Part shown: positions 57,433 to 64,000 of the stretch, piece after piece
Position numbering within the stretch: position 1 is the stretch's first letter
Layout of the letters: every line of letters starts with the position of its first letter
Source: Pyrus communis
Taxonomy: Eukaryota; Streptophyta; Magnoliopsida; Rosales; Rosaceae
Length of the DNA stretch: 64,000 bases
Direction: 5' to 3'
Assembly (NCBI RefSeq): GCF_963583255.1
Contig: NC_084817.1
Coordinates: 687,001 to 751,000, forward strand
Made by a program: the position numbers and the translations under genes
The notes under the pieces: generated by a model
The model's input: only the letters and a program-made list of their open reading frames with translations
Database searches by the model: none
Told to the model about the DNA's origin: nothing

Positions 57433-59851
57433 GAGGAGCTTCTGAATTGGACTGAGTCAAAGCTAGGGTTTTTTTTTGTCCGCGAAGGTAAAGTAGACGA
57501 CGAACTGCAGCTTCTAATTTTATTTTATTTTTGCCATTTTCCATTACAATTTTGTGAAATTAATTTGATTCCAATTCGGAATTAGCCTTAATTAAGCACC
57601 ATCTCTCGCGGCATTAATCCCGTAATCCTGATTAATTTTTCCATATCCGTATATTTTCACCACTTCTCGTTCGTCCGAAGTGTGAAAAGGTGGGATTTTG
57701 ATCCTCTTTGCTCTCACTCCCCTGTTTTGGATATTAGGGTTTCCGGTGTTTGGATTTTATAGCATATACTTATAGCTAAATCAATGGAGTTATATGATTA
57801 GTGGTATGAGTCTAGGTTTTACTGTCTGATTCAGTGTGTGTCGGTAATTTTTTCCCCTAATCATGTTATATACTTCGGAATTTCTTTTCGTGCATTGAAT
57901 TTGTTGCCTCTTCGGTTGTTTCAGGATTAGGTTGCGTCGTATTTGTCGATGTGATCCGAAAACTCCAATCTTCATCAGGTACGGATGCTACTCTCTGTCT
58001 CTTATTGGTTTAATGAGAGATTTGCGATTTGGTATATGTAAATATGTTTTGTGTGGGCATGATGTTTTTATCGTGGGCGTGCTTGGATGATCGATTATCA
58101 GCATATTTTAAATTTGGCGGAGAAGCAAAATTTACACTCTGAATACGACTTCGATTTCATGATATATATTGAACAACGTAGCTTCATTTTTGTATGACTC
58201 TATGTGGATTAGACTTAAGAATGCTAGATGTTGTTCGTGTGAGAGTAGGCTACTTTCTGCTTATTTATGCCAGCGTTTCTTCCCTATCTACACAATTACA
58301 GATCATATCTCTTAAAAGTTATTTGTTTCTTTGAACTTTAGTGACAAGTGCTTTTGTATGTGTTTCACACTCTTTGAAAAACCTCTCATTTATTAATCCA
58401 TTGTTTGGCTGCACATGCACTTGTGTGGACTAGTGGAAGACCTTTATTGAAATTTGATGATATTTGATTGTATAATAAGTTTATGATGGTCTGGTCAAGG
58501 AATCTAACAGTCTAGCAATAAGTTTTGTTAGGCTATTATTTACAATGGGTTAATATACTGGATATAAATGTGTGAATCTTGTATCTGAATTTTGGTATAA
58601 CCACAGATTCATTCAAGTGGGAACATCAATGTTGATACATTGGTCACGTAGTTCTAAATTTTGTGAGTTGAGTTCTGTAAGGGAGAAATAGTTCATTTGT
58701 GAATCTGTCCGATACGAAATTTACCTGAAAGGATCACTTCTAGTATAAATACAGCTTGTCTTATGCCTCATCATCATAATTTGATATTTTATTTTATTCT
58801 TGGATTTTTTTTTTTTTCTTAGCTTGGTTGTACCCAACCTTTTCCTCTCTTACTTATGTTATTGTCATCTTATCTCTTCGTGGTTGTAATTTGTCAATGG
58901 TGGCAATGCATCATTTGGGGCTTATGTATAGTTCAAACTCATGCTTGATCTATGCTTTATTTCCAAAGTTCTTAATTGGAAAGAATTGTTTAGTTTTAAA
59001 TTTTTTGAGTTCATTTAATTCTTGAGCGTTAAATGTTATTAACTAATTGGGTTTGCAGGTATTCTGTCTTGCCAGTTTAGAACATATTAATATTTATAAC
59101 CATTGTTGCCAAGTTAACAAATTTATGTTCAAGTCTCTACAAGCTTGATGTGGATCAACGTTTCCTCTTTAAGTTAGAGTTTTCACATAATGTATTTGTT
59201 TGATTGATAGTGTATCAGATCATTTAATTAAATTTTTTTCTTATTCCTTTTACTTTTTACTCTTTGCCTCACTATAGAGTATTTTTATTGCACTTATCGG
59301 ATTTTGTATTGCTTGGGACAATCAATTGGTTTAAACTTCTTATACTTGGATAGTTAGATGTAGGTGAATATTTACTTGAATCTGTAATCAGTTCAAATCA
59401 TTTTGTTCTCTTGACCTAATAATACTAGAAGTGTAGAATATGCACTTATGTTTCACATCACCTTTTGAATAAGAAGAAATGATATCAATGACATTAATAG
59501 TAATATGCCTTAAATTTTTACTATTTGTTGCACGATTAGAGGAACTTATTAGAAGTTGGTGCGAAAATCATTAAATATAACCATGCCCTGAGGCACCACC
59601 TGCCTGATCAAAAGGCTTTTCGTAAAATTGTTCAATTCTGTCTTTCTAACCAGTTAAGGGACATCATCATCTGTTATATTTTTGTTGTAGTACAGATATG
59701 GTAAATTGCTTATGGTGGTATTAATTTCTGTGTAAGTTCTTTTATTGATTTTTGACGTAACCATTTGTAATTAATGCAGTTCTGAATGAAAATTAAAGCA
59801 TTGGTGTTCTGCATGGAATTCTTGTTGTGTAAGCATGCTGTGTAAAGCACC
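57240..59851 (+). promoter_or_regulatory. 5' leader with two introns and a 19-codon uORF (TFIIS-N gene)
   Basis: A leader exon containing a GA microsatellite (57383-57430) ends at a donor after 57487. A 55-base second exon (57924-57978) is bounded by TTTCAG and GTACGG. The third starts after AATGCAG at 59780. In that exon an ATG at 59786 opens a 19-codon frame ending TAA at 59843-59845, six bases before the main ATG. Exon calls rest on splice-site wording only. Confidence 0.5.
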
Positions 59852-62800
59852 ATGACTCTTGAAGATTTCTTTACCTTAACTGAGATGAAAGATGGACTCA
59901 CAGCCCCATCGCGAGTTCAGGAGCTGGTCACCGTAATGCAGAGTGAGAAAGATTCTGTCGTGAATAATATTGGTGATGCAACCCGGCAGTGGGCTGCTGT
60001 TGCAAGCACAATTGCTGCCACGGAGAATAAGGACTGTCTTGATCTTTTTATTCAATTAGATGGACTCATGTTTGTTGATAGATGGCTAAAAGATGCCCAA
60101 AATTTAAGTAAAGATACAAATGAGAACTTTGTAGAAGAGTCAATAACTGCTCTGTTACGAGCACTTGAAAAGCTGCATAGACACAATAAGGGGTCATTAT
60201 CTTCAGGGATCTGGAGTACCGTGAAGAGTCTTCTTAGCTACAGAAGCTCCATGGTTCAGGATCAAGCAAGACTGCTGTTTGATAGCTGGAAGGAGGATGG
60301 TAATGCAGTTCATGTTGATTTTGTGAATGCTGGGGTTCTCTCAAATGATGGGAGTTCTAAGAGTTTGGAAGAAGATTCTAAGCCATCTGCTTTAAATGTT
60401 ACTTCAGAAGTAGGTGATCACAGAGAAAATCATTCATCAGGACCTAACCCAGATGAAGTAATGCCATTAAGGACTTCGGGTGATCTTCAACCAGAAAGTG
60501 CTGATGCTTTACCAATACAACCTTGTAACAAAGAGTCTCCCCCAACCCACAAACATTTAGACAGCGCTTACATCAAAGATGGATCCCTGGATACTTTGGC
60601 CTCTGCTGTTGTGTTGAACCCTATTCACGAAAATCCTATAAAAGATGAATCCTTTATATGTTCTGTGGGAGGGATTACTTCAGTTGGAACTTCTATTTTT
60701 CCGTTAGCAAAACTGAACAGTGTTGATGAACATTCAGACGGTCCAAAATTGAATGAGTTGTCAAAAAATGAAAATCAGGACCACAAAGTCAACAGTTCCC
60801 CTAAGAAGTTGGGAGTGACAGACATCTCTTCAGGGTCTGGTCTGTTGGAACCTGGGATTGTTTATTCAGGTGCTGATAGTGCTACTTCCCAGGATGTGGC
60901 AACTGATTCTGCTTTGCAAAAAAATGCCAATCAGGATGATTCTTGTGAAAAATATACTGCTTTTGGCAGTGAAGGGACGACTGCATCTGATCCAAAGGGT
61001 GTGGTGGATGATACAAGAGCTGTCAATCCTTGCAGTACTACAGTTCAAGAGGGTGAATGCTGTTCAAACACGCCGCAAGTCTCATCTGGGAATGGTAGTA
61101 TTTCAGGAAAACTTGAAGATTTGGAGACTTCTTCCAAGATGGCTGTTGATGAAGATAAGGAGCATTCAAGCGATGAAGATGAGGAATTGACAATTCCTAA
61201 TGAGTATCCTAAACTAGCAATTGATGCCAAAAGTCCTGACACAATTGATAAAAGAAGGTCAGATATTGAACTTGAGTATGGGATGGTTGATGCTCTAGAA
61301 GTTGCTCGACGGGTAGCCCAAGAATATGAAAGAGAAGAACCGGACTGCAGTTCATCTTCAGAGAAAACTTCAGAACGTGGACTCAGACAGGCCAATAGCC
61401 CAGAATCTATAAATGCAGAACAGGACTTACCTACTCAGGTTTCACCAAACGAGGCGCCAACTGAACAAAGTCATTCTGCAGAGCCAAATCCTGAGAGGGA
61501 GGACCGCATAGATAGTTCAGAAAATCTGTGCACTACTCCACATAGTCATTCGGCAGAGGCAAATCCTGATATGGAGTCCTCTCAGGTGACTGAAGCAGCT
61601 CAAGAACCAGAAGTTAACCCAGAAAAGGGTCTTTGTAGTTTTGATCTAAATCAAGAAGTGTGCTCCGATGAAATGGATCGCCCGGTAAATCCCGTCTCTA
61701 CGCCAATTCCTGTTTCAAGACCAGTAGCAGCTGCTGGCTTACCTGGAGCCCGTTTGCAGTTTGAAGGGGCTATTGGGTGGATAGGATCTGCTGCGAATAG
61801 TGCTTTTCGCCGGGCATCTCCTCGTAGACTCTCAGATGGTGATAAGAATCTTTCTACAGGGACCACCAGTGATAGCTCAAAGCAGAGGCAAAATTGCCTT
61901 GACATTGATCTGAATGTGGCTGAGGATGGTGATGATTTAGGAAAACAAATTCTAGTGTCATCTGGCCTTCCTTCTGGGGAATCTTCAGTGGAAATGAGTC
62001 AGAATAGATCAGGGAGGCCCCATTTGGATCTGAATCGTATTGATGATGATGGTGATGCCTTACCATCAGATTCAAGGGTGGAAGGACAGTTCTTGTTCAA
62101 CCGGACTGGCCGTCGCAGCCCATCTCCTGCTTCATCATCTTCATCAATGCAGCCTTCTATGAGGAATTTTGATTTGAATGACAGGCCATATTTTCATATT
62201 GATTCTGTAGATCATGGGCCGGGTAAGTCTTCTCAAAATGCATATGGATGGCCTAGACAGGATGCTTCAGTTATTTCTATCATGGGTACCAGAGTCGAGA
62301 TAAACAGAAAAGAAGCTTCTCAAAATCTGTCCCTGGCAAACGGCAAGGCTATTGAGACCGCAACAGAAGCTACCATGGCAAGAACTGGAAGCTTTTTGGA
62401 CATGGGTTCAACAGTCTCTTACTCTCACCCTCCTGTTTTCAGCTACAATGGATTGGCAACTGGACCCACCTTGTCGTTCTCCTCAGCCATGTATGGACCT
62501 GGTGGCACAATCCCCTACATGGTGGATTCCAGAGGAGCCACGGTTGTACCTCAAATTATGGCCTCTCCATCCGCTGTTCCTCCACATTTCTCCCAGTCAC
62601 CGTTCATCATGAATTTGACTGGTGCGCAGCCAGGTCTAAATGGTGTGATAAATGGTGCTGGGCCATCACGCCCCAGTTTTGATCTGAACTCCGGCTTCAT
62701 GGTTGATGGAGGCAATAGGGACTCGGTGGGCCTGAGGCAGCTCTTCATTCACGGTCAGGGAAGGTCAATGGAGGATCATTTCAGGAATAACTCACAACCC

Positions 62801-62917
62801 CCTTCAAGTTCTACAGTTGGTGGGAAAAGGAAGGAACCAGACAGCGGCTGGGAACCATACCCGTTCAGCTACAGACAGCAGCAGCAGCAGCAGCAACCAC
62901 CGCCGCCATGGAGATAG
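59852..62917 (+). CDS. TFIIS N-terminal-domain protein with DLN motifs (SUO-like, without BAH)
   Basis: A single coding exon of 1021 residues. Residues about 30-150 form a TFIIS-N/LW (Med26-type) helical domain: DATRQWAAVASTIAATENKD, LDGLMFVDRWLKDAQ and VQDQARLLFDSWK. Such domains dock onto elongation and Mediator-type partners in the nucleus. The long middle is acidic and Ser-rich, probably disordered. The C-terminal half holds five DLN motifs (near residues 598, 686, 726, 774 and 944), for example FDLNQEV and LDLNRIDDDGD. This is the EAR-type form that recruits TOPLESS-like corepressors. The end is a polyQ/polyP tail encoded by a CAG run (62877-62896). The layout resembles Arabidopsis SUO but lacks its N-terminal BAH domain, so it is closer to the BAH-less plant TFIIS-N proteins. 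The start is set by the upstream uORF stop and by the MTLEDFFTLTEMKDGLTAPS wording typical of the family. Confidence 0.85.
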   Translation: MTLEDFFTLTEMKDGLTAPSRVQELVTVMQSEKDSVVNNIGDATRQWAAVASTIAATENKDCLDLFIQLDGLMFVDRWLKDAQNLSKDTNENFVEESITALLRALEKLHRHNKGSLSSGIWSTVKSLLSYRSSMVQDQARLLFDSWKEDGNAVHVDFVNAGVLSNDGSSKSLEEDSKPSALNVTSEVGDHRENHSSGPNPDEVMPLRTSGDLQPESADALPIQPCNKESPPTHKHLDSAYIKDGSLDTLASAVVLNPIHENPIKDESFICSVGGITSVGTSIFPLAKLNSVDEHSDGPKLNELSKNENQDHKVNSSPKKLGVTDISSGSGLLEPGIVYSGADSATSQDVATDSALQKNANQDDSCEKYTAFGSEGTTASDPKGVVDDTRAVNPCSTTVQEGECCSNTPQVSSGNGSISGKLEDLETSSKMAVDEDKEHSSDEDEELTIPNEYPKLAIDAKSPDTIDKRRSDIELEYGMVDALEVARRVAQEYEREEPDCSSSSEKTSERGLRQANSPESINAEQDLPTQVSPNEAPTEQSHSAEPNPEREDRIDSSENLCTTPHSHSAEANPDMESSQVTEAAQEPEVNPEKGLCSFDLNQEVCSDEMDRPVNPVSTPIPVSRPVAAAGLPGARLQFEGAIGWIGSAANSAFRRASPRRLSDGDKNLSTGTTSDSSKQRQNCLDIDLNVAEDGDDLGKQILVSSGLPSGESSVEMSQNRSGRPHLDLNRIDDDGDALPSDSRVEGQFLFNRTGRRSPSPASSSSSMQPSMRNFDLNDRPYFHIDSVDHGPGKSSQNAYGWPRQDASVISIMGTRVEINRKEASQNLSLANGKAIETATEATMARTGSFLDMGSTVSYSHPPVFSYNGLATGPTLSFSSAMYGPGGTIPYMVDSRGATVVPQIMASPSAVPPHFSQSPFIMNLTGAQPGLNGVINGAGPSRPSFDLNSGFMVDGGNRDSVGLRQLFIHGQGRSMEDHFRNNSQPPSSSTVGGKRKEPDSGWEPYPFSYRQQQQQQQPPPPWR

Positions 62918-64000
62918 AAGTTTTTTAACTACGCCCTGACATTTCTTTGGATCAGTTTCATAAATCCAACTAAGTGGTAGATTGATACACGCGATCCAGA
63001 AGTGGGTGAGCTCTTTCGCTCTAGCAGAACCCGAATAAAGTTGGATGGAGTTTTATCAAGGTAACATTATTTATGTGATTAATTGCTGAAGGAAGAAATT
63101 AGGTTCTTGTTTTTAATTTATTGGTTTTTTGTTTCGGTTTTCTCTTTTATGTGTTTCATTTCATAGAAGGCCAGGGCAGTGCAGTGCAGTGCAAAAATAG
63201 GGAGACTTTTTGGTACGATGTAGCTGTAATTTCTCTTCTATTCAATTTCTATGTATATCACACAAATTATAGGGACAAACAATTTCCTACATTATTTATT
63301 TTAGGCAGTCTCTCTTCCTTGCGTGTTCAGGTCTATCTTCACTAGTTGTGGTTATGTTATGAGCTCGGCTTGTATTTTAATTTATTGGTTTAGCAATCAA
63401 GTTTTGTTTTTGATACAACGATATCATTTACACTAAACGGACAAGGACTAAAGTTACACAATGGGCTGCCATAATGAATTGGTATTCACGATGTTCGAAG
63501 TTGAAAATACCAGTGGATTGTAATGCAAATTGACCAAAATGGAATCTTTCACAAATATTATGAGCAATAATTCAAGGTTTTTAATCAATTTTACGATTTA
63601 CTAAGTAACAACCCTTTCACGGATCTCAGACCAAGTCCATTAACTCGTTAACCCAAAATTTTTCGTGAAAATTTAATAATTTTTGTGGTATATTTTACAT
63701 AATTATTAAGGACAATTCTATAAATAGTAAGTGACTTTACTATTTATCGAGCAACAAAAATATTTTTAATTGAATATTTAAATAAAAAAATAGTAATAAA
63801 GTCCAAAACATTGTAAAATGGGGATCTACCTTCAAGAATATCAACGGAAAATTGAACATTAATTTTAAAAAACTTATGGTGAGCCAAATGTGAAAACATA
63901 GACTTAATGATGATCTTTGCACGAATTTATAAAACCGACTAAAAATCGTGACTCGGGACATTGCCAAAATGGGGGTTTCACTTCACTGAATTTAATTCGA
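62918..64000 (+). other. 3' UTR of the TFIIS-N gene and right-hand flank
   Basis: The first few hundred bases are probably 3' UTR (with a GCAGTGCAGTGCA run at about 63178). From about 63400 the DNA is AT-rich with no gene recognised to the end of the window. Confidence 0.4.

Overview
This is a window of plant nuclear DNA. It has large introns with GT-AG borders, AT-rich intergenic DNA, and several nested transposable elements. The protein genes are plant-specific types: CLAVATA1, a plant synaptotagmin and a KIN-6 kinesin. The 5S-bearing Cassandra LTRs, together with the general repeat style, suggest a woody eudicot, probably Rosaceae (apple/pear type). That assignment is an inference from reading and was not tested by any search.

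Layout from left to right. A broken RNase H-like retroelement tail lies at 1-310 (minus). A compact RNA polymerase I subunit gene (RPA12 type, 5 coding exons) occupies about 795-2454 (plus). A one-coding-exon gene for a 221-residue proline-rich protein lies at 5049-5714 (minus). From 5.8 to 17 kb there is no protein gene, but there are many small elements: a long-TIR element (6396-7256), fold-back MITEs, a 5'-truncated LINE with a 14-bp target duplication (9071-9363), a Harbinger-type MITE (10028-10324) and a hAT-type MITE with an 8-bp duplication (16804-17006). A 12-exon synaptotagmin gene (SYT2-like) spans 17706-21436, and a two-exon CLAVATA1 receptor kinase gene spans 26001-29017.

From 29 to 47 kb is a nested repeat block. 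It holds a minisatellite, a solo Cassandra LTR (31136-31419), and a complete Cassandra TRIM (32416-47048, ATTTA duplication). The 3' LTR of that TRIM was split by a 14-kb, apparently young and intact Athila-type Ty3/Gypsy element (32827-46813, CCTAC duplication). The Gypsy element encodes a 1854-residue Gag-Pol on the minus strand. Downstream of pol, on the opposite strand, it carries a self-contained transcription unit (TATA box, ATG-free leader, 230-residue coiled-coil ORF, AATAAA) that sits between two diverged direct repeats. This antisense cassette is the most unusual thing in the window.

To the right, a 22-exon KIN-6 kinesin gene (47813-55103) has a tail enlarged by thirteen 33-residue repeats, all in one exon, and by a tandem exon duplication. 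The last gene (leader from about 57.2 kb, CDS 59852-62917) encodes a TFIIS-N-domain protein with five DLN motifs. The genes do not form a pathway; they are ordinary, independently regulated plant genes separated by repeats. Exon joins were checked by reading frame and splice sites by hand, not by transcript data.
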